From Bryobacteraceae bacterium (lineage in GTDB: Bacteria; Acidobacteriota; Terriglobia; Bryobacterales; Bryobacteraceae), in assembly GCA_025350445.1 (NCBI GenBank), contig JANXXV010000600.1, forward strand, positions 1-6,539: 6,539 nucleotides of DNA. The letters run 5' to 3'. Of this stretch, positions 1 through 5,903 are shown one piece after another. How positions within the stretch are numbered: position 1 is the first letter of the stretch; every line of letters begins with the position of its first letter. The translations under genes and the position numbers were made by a program. The notes below the pieces were generated by a model. It saw only the letters and a list, made by a program, of their open reading frames with translations, had not been told where the DNA came from and ran no database searches.

Positions 1-8
1 GGTCGAGG

Positions 9-38
9 TGGACCGCGATATGATCCGTCCCATATAAT
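9..38 (+). promoter_or_regulatory. Candidate sigma-70 type promoter of the polysaccharide operon
   Basis: A perfect TATAAT hexamer lies at 33-38. A weaker -35 candidate, TGGACC (4 of 6 matches to TTGACA), lies at 9-14 with an 18-base spacer. Transcription would start near base 45 and leave a leader of about 55 bases before the first start codon. It is the only promoter-like site I found before the packed gene run, so it probably drives the whole operon. The -10 is convincing by sequence; the -35 is only fair, and activity is inferred. Confidence 0.55.
18..35. repeat. Short inverted repeat overlapping the -10 box (possible operator)
   Basis: ATATG at 18-22 and CATAT at 31-35 are exact reverse complements separated by 8 bases. 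The right arm runs into the TATAAT hexamer, so a protein bound here would block RNA polymerase. The first gene downstream looks like a ribbon-helix-helix protein, a family that binds short inverted or direct repeats as dimers of dimers. Arms of five AT-rich bases can arise by chance, so the operator role is an inference. Confidence 0.25.
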
Positions 39-85
39 TCTTTCGCCTCAGCATCGTTTTTCCCGCGACAAATCCAAATAGATCC

Positions 86-91
86 GGAGGG
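86..91 (+). promoter_or_regulatory. Strong Shine-Dalgarno site of the first gene
   Basis: GGAGGG sits 8 bases before the ATG at 100. It is a near-ideal ribosome binding site and fixes the start of the small first gene. This is good evidence that the 73-residue reading frame is truly translated. Confidence 0.85.
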
Positions 92-99
92 AATTTAAC

Positions 100-321
100 A
101 TGGCAGTAACCAAACCCCGCAATCGCAGTCTCATTTTTCGCCTCACGCAGGATGAATACGAAGCGCTTCAGGTGGCCTCCACTGATGAAGGGGCGCGCAG
201 CCTCTCAGAGTTTGCGCGCGTCAAGCTTTTCGGCGCGTTAGCCACTCCGCCGCTCCATACGGAACTGTCGGCGTTGCGCAGCACCATGGCGCGCCTGGCC
301 GAGAGGCTGGAGAAAAGCTGA
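100..321 (+). CDS. Small ribbon-helix-helix (CopG/MobC-like) protein, possible operon regulator
   Basis: A 73-residue protein. Residues 9-15 (RSLIFRL) fit the DNA-binding beta strand of a ribbon-helix-helix fold, residues 16-30 (TQDEYEALQVAS...) fit helix A, and residues 33-46 (RSLSEFARVKLFGA) fit helix B; the strand is preceded by a basic arm (KPRNR). The tail, residues 52-71, is an amphipathic helix with L52, L56, L59, M63, L66 and L70 in exact 4-3-4-3-4 spacing, as in a short coiled coil for oligomerisation. The start is set by GGAGGG 8 bases upstream, and the stop TGA shares one base with the next ATG (TGATG), so the two genes are probably translationally coupled. Position as first gene, just after a promoter with an inverted repeat, suggests an autoregulator of the polysaccharide operon. 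The same fold also occurs in plasmid mobilisation accessory proteins and antitoxins, but no relaxase or toxin is seen. The fold is fairly likely; the target is inferred. Confidence 0.72.
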   Translation: MAVTKPRNRSLIFRLTQDEYEALQVASTDEGARSLSEFARVKLFGALATPPLHTELSALRSTMARLAERLEKS

Positions 322-1256
322 TGCGGGCGCTCGCATTGTTCTGCCTGCTGGCGACAACGGCGCTGGCGCAACGGACTCCTTCGCTCATGGAGGAAGTTGG
401 TCATGACAATCTTCCGGCCCAGCGATTGGGGGTGGATGACCTAGTCGCCGTCTCGGTTTACGACGCCCAGGAACTCACGCGAAGCGTTCGCGTGGAGCAA
501 GACGGAGCTATTTGGCTTCCCCTGCTTAAGGAAGGTATCAAAGCCGCCGGGCAGTTCCCGCGCGATCTCGAAACCTCGATAGCGGAAGCACTCCGGGCCG
601 GGCAGATTCTGGTGGATCCCATCGTCAAGGTCACCGTAGTCGAATACCACAGCCGCCCCATTGCAGTGATGGGCGCGGTGAAGAAGCCGCTCACGTTTCA
701 GGCGGTGGGCGCAGTCACTCTCTTGGATGCGCTCGCGAAAGCCGAGGGCCTGAGCGCCGATGCCGGTACAGAAGTCATCGTGAGCCGGCCGCGCGGAGAA
801 GAGAGCACGGCGCTGCTCGAACGAGTCTCACTCACTCGACTCTTGCGGGATGCCGATCCGGCGGTCAATACCGTGCTGCACGGCGGCGAGGAGATTCGCG
901 TTCCGGAAGCGGGGAAGATTTTCGTGGTTGGAAACGTGCGTAAACCGGGGGCCTTTCCGGTGCGGGACGCAGCCGATCATTCGGTGCTGAAACTAGTGGC
1001 GCTTTCCGAAGGCCTGATGCCTTACGCCGCAAACGAAGCCTATATTTACCGCCGCAACGAGAACGGGGACAAACAGGAAATCGCCATTCCGCTGGCGCGC
1101 ATCATGGGACGCAAGGAGCCCGATGTTCCCCTGCAGGTGGATGATGTGCTGTACATCCCCGATAACAAGACGCGCCGCAACGCGGCAAGTATCATCGACC
1201 GCATAGCCAGTTTTGGTACATCGACGGCCTCCGGCGTCTTGATCTGGGGTCACTAG
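321..1256 (+). CDS. Wza-like polysaccharide export protein (Poly_export plus SLBB domains)
   Basis: A 311-residue secreted protein of the outer-membrane polysaccharide exporter family. Residues 1-16 form a signal peptide with a likely cleavage at ALA/Q (16/17). Residues about 33-108 form the Poly_export domain (LGVDDLVAVSVYD near the start, then DGAIWLPLL, ending VTVVEYHSRP). An SLBB domain follows at about 112-195 (IAVMGAVKKPLTF, then TLLDALAKAEGL), and a second at about 198-281 (GKIFVVGNVRKPGAFPV, VLKLVALSEGL, ending VDDVLYIP). The C-terminal 285-309 is a predicted helix that could match the membrane-spanning barrel helix of Wza. The only Cys near the signal, C8, lies inside the hydrophobic core and not in a lipobox, so unlike E. 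coli Wza this looks like a signal peptidase I substrate. It is also shorter than Wza (about 380 residues). GGAGA at 309-313 supplies the ribosome binding site inside the previous gene. It should form the exit channel paired with the co-polymerase encoded next. Confidence 0.93.
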   Translation: MRALALFCLLATTALAQRTPSLMEEVGHDNLPAQRLGVDDLVAVSVYDAQELTRSVRVEQDGAIWLPLLKEGIKAAGQFPRDLETSIAEALRAGQILVDPIVKVTVVEYHSRPIAVMGAVKKPLTFQAVGAVTLLDALAKAEGLSADAGTEVIVSRPRGEESTALLERVSLTRLLRDADPAVNTVLHGGEEIRVPEAGKIFVVGNVRKPGAFPVRDAADHSVLKLVALSEGLMPYAANEAYIYRRNENGDKQEIAIPLARIMGRKEPDVPLQVDDVLYIPDNKTRRNAASIIDRIASFGTSTASGVLIWGH

Positions 1257-1268
1257 GTTCTAATTCCT

Positions 1269-3527
1269 ATGCGGAAACTTGAAAACAACCTGCCCGTGCC
1301 GGCGGATTCCTTCCGCCAGGCGCCCGTTCCTCTCACGCTCGATGCCGAGTTTGAGGTGCAGCCTCCCCATGTTCCGCTGGCGCATTATGTATGGATTCTG
1401 CGGCGGCACGTCTGGAAAATCGCAGCGTTCGTGGCGGCGATCGTTATAGCCACGCTGATTGTTTCGCTGCGGCTGACGCCGGTCTATGAATCTACGGTGG
1501 TGATCGATATCGACCGGCAGATGCCTACCGGCGTGCTTGGTGAAGAAGCGGCGCGCGTCGCCACCAACGATGCCGATCAGTTCATCGCCACGCAGGTTAA
1601 GCTGATTGAGTCCGATTCCGTGCTGCGGCCGGTAGTGGATAAATTCCATCTGCGCGAGGTGGAACAGAACGCACTCGAGGAAGCGATCGACGATTCCGCT
1701 ACTAGCCGGGAAGCTCCCATCATCCTTAAACACTTGAAAGTGACTCGCCCGCCGAACACTTATATTTTGCAGATCAGCTACCGCTCCGCCAATCGCCAGC
1801 TTGCCGCCGATGTCGCAAATGAACTCGCGCAATCCTACCTGGCGCATACTTATCGCATCCGCTATCAGGCGACCGCGGGATTAAGCCAATTCATGGAACG
1901 GCAATTGGAAGAATTGCGGGCCAAGATGGAGCAATCGAGCGGCGCACTGATCCAGTTCGAGAAAGAGCTGAACATCATCAATCCCGAGGAGAAGACCAAC
2001 ATTGTCTCCGCCCGCCTGATGGATCTCAATCGCGAATACACCAAGGCCCAAGCCGACCGAGTCAGCAAGGAAGCCGCTCATAATTCCGTGCAAGGGGGCG
2101 CGCTCGAGGCAGTGCAGGCGTCGACGCAAGGGGACGCACTCAAGAAGTTGACCGAGGATCTCGACCTCGCCGAGCAAAAGTTTGCGGAAGTGAAGAATCA
2201 CTATGGCATGAACCATCCGGAGTATAAGAAGGCCCAGTCCCGCGTGGAGGAATTGCAAGCCCAGATTCTACGCACCCAAAGCAACGTCCAGCAGCGCGTT
2301 GAGGTGGAGTATCGCGAGGCGGGCGACCGCGAAAACATGTTATCGGCGGCGGTTCAGGAGACTAAGACTGAGTTCGACCAGCTCAACGCACATTCCTTCG
2401 AATATCAGACCCTGAAGCGCGAAGCCGAGGGCGACAAGAAGCTCTACGAAGAGCTCATCCGCAAAATTAAGGAAGCCGGCATCAATGCCAGTTTCCAGAA
2501 CAGTTCTATTCGGGTGGCGGATCCGGCGCGGCCGGGATTGAAGCCGGTTTTTCCAAAGATCTGGCTGAATATATTGCTGGCTTTCCTTTTTGCAACGTTT
2601 CTCGCGGTCGGTGCGGCGGTGCTTGGCGACGTGCTGGATAATACCGTGCGTAATCCCGATCAAGTTACGCGGCTGATGAACGTCGAAGTCATCGGGTCCT
2701 TACCGGCAGTGAAGGAATGGCGCCGCCGTCTTAGTCCGATGGTCGGCCATGTAAACGGTAACGGAGCCAGTTCGAAAGGAGTCCCTCTAAATCGAAAGGG
2801 CGGCCCTTCAAAAGGGCCGGCCGTAAGAAGCGAACATGGTTACCCTACGCTCTCCACTTATGAGGAAGCGATCCGAACTCTTCGCAATTCGATTCTGCTC
2901 ACGGATTTCGACCGTCGCCTGCGCAGCGTGCTGCTCACGAGCGCGTCTCCGTCGGAGGGCAAATCCACGGTAGCCTCGCACCTCGCGGCGACCCACGCCG
3001 AGCAGGGGAAACGCACCCTTCTCATCGATGGCGACCTGCGCCGTCCGAGTGTTCATCGCCTCTACCAAATTCCCAATAGCGTGGGACTCTCCAACGTCTT
3101 GCTGCAGCAAATTTCCTGGCGCGATGCCATCGTCAGGATGCCCGAGCCGGTGGGTCTCGATATTCTGCCGGCCGGGCCCTCCACGCGGCGTGCGTCGGAT
3201 TTGATCGGAACGGCGCTGGCCGAGATTGTGGACGAGGCAACGCGGGAATACGATCTGGTTTTTCTGGACGCGCCTCCCTTGTTGGGCTTCGCAGAGCCGC
3301 TGCAAATGGCCAGCCTGGTGGATGGCGTGATCGTGGTTGCCCGCGCCGGCGACACCAGCCGCACCGCGCTCAATTCGGTAATCACGACTCTTTCGCGGCT
3401 GCGCGCCAATTTGGTGGGCGTGGTTTTGAACGAGGTTCACCGGGGGATCAGTCCCGGTTATTACTATTCGTATTACAACCGCTACAGCAAATACTATGCC
3501 GAGCGGGGAAATGACTTCCTAGCGTGA
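1269..3527 (+). CDS. Polysaccharide co-polymerase fused to a BY-type tyrosine kinase (Wzc/GumC-like)
   Basis: A 752-residue inner-membrane protein controlling chain length and export. The cytoplasmic N-terminus is followed by membrane helix 1 (about 51-68), then the Wzz domain (PVYESTVVIDID at 71-82), a long coiled-coil periplasmic region (about 205-345), and a proline-rich stretch (PARPGLKPVFPK, 419-430) leading into membrane helix 2 (about 431-453). After a low-complexity linker (about 480-522) comes the kinase: an ExxRxxR oligomerisation motif (E533, R536, R539), Walker A TSASPSEGKST (557-567, K565), Walker A' LLIDGDLRRP (584-593, D587, D589) and Walker B FLDAPP (665-670, D667). The tail carries eight tyrosines between 731 and 743, the expected autophosphorylation cluster. 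Both modules are in one chain, as in proteobacterial Wzc rather than the split Firmicute form. It follows the export gene by 12 bases; only weak Shine-Dalgarno matches precede ATG 1269, but no better in-frame start exists. No partner phosphatase is in the window. Confidence 0.95.
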   Translation: MRKLENNLPVPADSFRQAPVPLTLDAEFEVQPPHVPLAHYVWILRRHVWKIAAFVAAIVIATLIVSLRLTPVYESTVVIDIDRQMPTGVLGEEAARVATNDADQFIATQVKLIESDSVLRPVVDKFHLREVEQNALEEAIDDSATSREAPIILKHLKVTRPPNTYILQISYRSANRQLAADVANELAQSYLAHTYRIRYQATAGLSQFMERQLEELRAKMEQSSGALIQFEKELNIINPEEKTNIVSARLMDLNREYTKAQADRVSKEAAHNSVQGGALEAVQASTQGDALKKLTEDLDLAEQKFAEVKNHYGMNHPEYKKAQSRVEELQAQILRTQSNVQQRVEVEYREAGDRENMLSAAVQETKTEFDQLNAHSFEYQTLKREAEGDKKLYEELIRKIKEAGINASFQNSSIRVADPARPGLKPVFPKIWLNILLAFLFATFLAVGAAVLGDVLDNTVRNPDQVTRLMNVEVIGSLPAVKEWRRRLSPMVGHVNGNGASSKGVPLNRKGGPSKGPAVRSEHGYPTLSTYEEAIRTLRNSILLTDFDRRLRSVLLTSASPSEGKSTVASHLAATHAEQGKRTLLIDGDLRRPSVHRLYQIPNSVGLSNVLLQQISWRDAIVRMPEPVGLDILPAGPSTRRASDLIGTALAEIVDEATREYDLVFLDAPPLLGFAEPLQMASLVDGVIVVARAGDTSRTALNSVITTLSRLRANLVGVVLNEVHRGISPGYYYSYYNRYSKYYAERGNDFLA
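2796..2819 (+). repeat. Hairpin with alternative pairing inside the kinase-linker coding region
   Basis: CGGCCCTT (2801-2808) and AAGGGCCG (2812-2819) form a perfect 8-base-pair stem with a three-base loop. A further AAGGG at 2796-2800 can pair instead with CCCTT at 2804-2808, so two exclusive hairpins are possible. The stretch encodes part of the low-complexity linker between membrane helix 2 and the kinase (about residues 510-517). It has no T-run after it and lies inside a gene, so it is not a normal terminator. The structure is seen directly; any role is unknown. Confidence 0.6.
3459..3497 (+). other. Tyrosine-cluster codons (BY-kinase autophosphorylation tail)
   Basis: These 13 codons encode YYYSYYNRYSKYY, residues 731-743 of the co-polymerase/kinase, with eight tyrosines. 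In BY-kinases such as Wzc, such a tail is phosphorylated in trans by neighbouring subunits, and phosphorylation cycling controls polymer export. Its presence indicates that the kinase is likely active and not a degenerate copy. Confidence 0.88.
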
Positions 3528-4792
3528 GCAGACCGCCTACTTTGTGGCCTCTACGGCTGGCAATGCTCCTGTTTGTTCTTGGGACTGCGAAATATGTCGA
3601 GAGAGACGACTTCCACGCCGACGATTCGGTCGCACAGTCTGTGATTGAGGTATCCGCGGTCGTCCTTGGCACTATTCTCGCGTTCTCGTCTACCGTGCGA
3701 TGGAGAACTAAGCTTTCTATTCAGGCCCCCTATTTGCTTTTTCTGGGCTCACTAGCGCTTGCCGTTGTGTTTTCATTTCGTAGCTGGGACCCACTCTTCA
3801 GCGTGGCAAAGGGTGTTCTGCTCATGATGATCTCTGCATCAACAGTAGCCTTATTAAATCGCTACGGAGCGCTGAGCGTGATTCGGAGTGTGGTCAATGC
3901 GTCTGTAATCCTCATCGGATTCGGTGTTGTGGCTGGATTAGTGGCTCCCGGCCAATTTCCTTTACTACTTCACGATCCCGGGGAAGAAGCGCTACGGGCA
4001 CGATTGCATCTGTTCAAGATCCACCCGATAGCTATGGCTGACACATCTGCGATTTGCCTGATCGCCAGCGTGGCGTTGAATGGGCGTTGGATACGCGTCT
4101 GCCGATTTATTCTACTTTTGTGTTTATTGTTTACCGTAGCGCGAGCTTCCATAATTGTTGGATTGCCCCTATACGCGGCGGCGCGGGTGTTGTCCGAGAA
4201 GAATCTGACTTTCAGATTGCGTCGCCTTGGCGTCATATTTGCGACGTTTCTATTGGCCATCGCCGCAGTCGTCGGCATTACAACCCTCACGCTCGGTTGG
4301 TCTGAAGTGCAAGATAATGGCGACGTTTTACTGCGAATTACAAACGCGACCTTAGAAAACTTGACTTTGAGCGGCAGGACAACGCTTTGGAGTTCCCTTA
4401 TCGCTGATCTATCGCCACAGAATATATGGGGCTATGGAGTGGGCGGCGCGCGGCATTACCTCCGCACGGTAAATCCGTGGTTTAGTCATTCCCATAATTC
4501 GGCGTTAGAAACGATTTATATGTCCGGTTATTTAGGGCTATTGGCAACCGTGGGAGCAGTGGGCGTTGCGCTTCATAATTGTCTGGCAAGGTGGGAGATT
4601 CCCAACGCGCGAGTGTTCGCATGCACAGCGTCGTACATCTTGGCCGTTGGCATGATGAACCCTTCATGGTATGACGCTAGCTCTTTAATAATGTTCTCGA
4701 TGCTCTGCAGCGTGCCTTGGGCAAGACTTCGAAGTAAGGAATGCCAAGCGGTCCAAGGAGGGATACGATATGCGAGTAGCTTTACTCACTAA
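3524..4792 (+). CDS. Wzy/O-antigen ligase-like polytopic membrane protein
   Basis: A 422-residue inner-membrane protein with roughly 10-12 hydrophobic segments (for example about 36-56, 67-86, 92-111, 117-141, 168-185, 193-222, 234-257, 331-351, 362-380 and 385-399). It carries the Wzy_C signature: TVARAS at 204-209 (R207), LSGRTTLW at 282-289 (R285), then WGYGVGGAR (302-310) and HSHNSALE (322-329) before a GYLGLL helix (335-340). In this superfamily the loop with these Arg and His residues transfers undecaprenyl-linked glycans, either polymerising repeat units or ligating them to an acceptor; an exopolysaccharide cluster favours polymerase. The GTG start at 3524 overlaps the previous stop (GTGA); GGGGAA at 3505-3510 is a distant, weak ribosome site. 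ATG 3563 (residue 14) is an alternative start but would clip the first hydrophobic segment. GC content is clearly below that of the preceding gene, common for wzy genes and suggestive of transfer. Sequence cannot separate polymerase from ligase. Confidence 0.87.
   Translation: MSRPPTLWPLRLAMLLFVLGTAKYVERDDFHADDSVAQSVIEVSAVVLGTILAFSSTVRWRTKLSIQAPYLLFLGSLALAVVFSFRSWDPLFSVAKGVLLMMISASTVALLNRYGALSVIRSVVNASVILIGFGVVAGLVAPGQFPLLLHDPGEEALRARLHLFKIHPIAMADTSAICLIASVALNGRWIRVCRFILLLCLLFTVARASIIVGLPLYAAARVLSEKNLTFRLRRLGVIFATFLLAIAAVVGITTLTLGWSEVQDNGDVLLRITNATLENLTLSGRTTLWSSLIADLSPQNIWGYGVGGARHYLRTVNPWFSHSHNSALETIYMSGYLGLLATVGAVGVALHNCLARWEIPNARVFACTASYILAVGMMNPSWYDASSLIMFSMLCSVPWARLRSKECQAVQGGIRYASSFTH
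4755..4762 (+). promoter_or_regulatory. Strong Shine-Dalgarno site for the GT4 gene, inside the upstream gene
   Basis: AAGGAGGG ends 7 bases before ATG 4770 and lies within the last codons of the Wzy-like gene. It decides the glycosyltransferase start and confirms that the 23-base gene overlap is real. The gene can therefore be initiated on its own and need not rely on coupling. Confidence 0.85.
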
Positions 4793-5903
4793 TTTTATCT
4801 TGCCCTACCGTGTTCCCCTGGTCGCGGAATTGCGGCGGCGCTGCGTTGAGTTTGAGATCTTCTTGTCGGGCACTCCCGATACCGGCCTCGCATCAGTTCC
4901 AGTCGGCCGCGAACTGCCAGTAACGGTGCAACGTAACCTTCGATTGCGTTCCACCCAGAAACATCCACATCATTTTACGGACGTGCAAACCATTCACTTC
5001 CCTTACGACACCCTTCCCCAACTTTATCGCTTTCGCCCGGACGTCATAATTTCCGGTGAGATGGGATTGCGGACTATACAGGCCGCCTTCTACCGAAGAA
5101 TCTTCAGTGAGGCCCGACTCGTTATTTGGGCGACCCTCTCTGAGGTGACCGAGCAGGCTCGCGGAATCACCAGGTTGCTCGTTCGTAGAGCTTTGCTGAG
5201 GAAGGCGGACGCCGTGATCGTCAATGGAAACAGCGGTGCACGCTACGTCGAGCGGCATGGCGCTCCAAGAGAGCGTGTATTCCGCGCGCCGCAAACCACA
5301 GATGTGGCGGATTTTCTCGCTTTACCCGGGGTCCGTGCCGAACCAACTCGCCGTCGTATTCTATATTCCGGCCGACTCGTCGAATTGAAGGGAATAATGC
5401 CATTTCTCCTACATTTGGTGGAATGGGCGAATTCCCACCCCGAGCAGCAGGTCGATTTTTCTATTGCGGGTGACGGTCCGTTACGCGGGACACTCGCCGC
5501 GTATCCGATCCCTCGGAATCTTTCTTTGCATCTGCTCGGCGACGTGCCGTATGAGCGCCTACCGGAAGTGTACTCTCGGCGGGGCATACTGGCCTTTCCG
5601 ACTTTGGCGGACGAGTGGGGCATGGTGGTAGTGGAGGCGATGGCGTCGGGGTTGCCCATCCTCGGTAGCGTCTATAGCCAGTCGGTCGAAGCGTTGGTTG
5701 TTGACGGCCAGACCGGCTGGACTTTTCGGCCAGACCAAACGGAGAATGTGAAATCCGCGATTGACCGCGCTCTCTTGACGCCCACCGAAGAACTAGACCG
5801 TATGGGAATTGCCGCTCGACTCCGGGTCTGCGAAATGACTCCAGCGGTTATGGCCGACCAAATCGTCTCAGCGATCAAATATGCGATTGCGAACCGTTCT
5901 TAG
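4770..5903 (+). CDS. Glycosyltransferase family 4 (GT-B fold)
   Basis: A 377-residue cytoplasmic enzyme, about the usual size of a GT4 transferase, that should add one sugar from a nucleotide-activated donor to the lipid-linked repeat unit. The N-terminal acceptor domain opens with LLTNFILPYRVPLVAELRRR (5-24), the usual first strand and helix of the group. The C-terminal donor domain holds YSGRLVELKG (199-208; R202 and K207 match the donor-phosphate pair), AGDGPLRG (233-240), LGDVPYERLPEVYSR (256-270), and FPTLADEWG then VVVEAMASGLPILGS (276-300). In the usual E-x7-E motif, the first position aligned by the Gly is D281, with E282 beside it and E289 as the second acidic residue. Donor and linkage cannot be read from sequence. 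The start is fixed by AAGGAGGG 7 bases upstream. It overlaps the Wzy-like gene by 23 bases and the following gene by another 23. Confidence 0.92.
   Translation: MRVALLTNFILPYRVPLVAELRRRCVEFEIFLSGTPDTGLASVPVGRELPVTVQRNLRLRSTQKHPHHFTDVQTIHFPYDTLPQLYRFRPDVIISGEMGLRTIQAAFYRRIFSEARLVIWATLSEVTEQARGITRLLVRRALLRKADAVIVNGNSGARYVERHGAPRERVFRAPQTTDVADFLALPGVRAEPTRRRILYSGRLVELKGIMPFLLHLVEWANSHPEQQVDFSIAGDGPLRGTLAAYPIPRNLSLHLLGDVPYERLPEVYSRRGILAFPTLADEWGMVVVEAMASGLPILGSVYSQSVEALVVDGQTGWTFRPDQTENVKSAIDRALLTPTEELDRMGIAARLRVCEMTPAVMADQIVSAIKYAIANRS

Noticed and set aside
1..99. JUMPstart/ops element, as found ahead of some enterobacterial polysaccharide operons
   Set aside because: No GGCGGTAG core is present in the leader.
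1260..1847. A 195-codon minus-strand open frame across the start of the co-polymerase gene
   Set aside because: It lies opposite a gene with clear domains, has no recognisable motif, and its composition is the complement of the plus-strand codons.
2774..2841. Possible internal translation start giving a free kinase domain, from GAAAGGA-like sites in the linker
   Set aside because: No in-frame ATG, GTG or TTG lies at a suitable distance. The ATG in GAACATGG at about 2833-2840 is out of frame.
2808..3440. A 210-codon minus-strand open frame opposite the kinase domain
   Set aside because: It runs antisense to the Walker motifs, and its His/Arg/Gln-rich translation is typical of an antisense shadow in GC-rich DNA.
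3439..3458. Inverted repeat ACCGGG-N8-CCCGGT just before the tyrosine-cluster codons
   Set aside because: It is only six base pairs with an eight-base loop, lies within coding sequence and has no T-run. It is probably chance in GC-rich codons.
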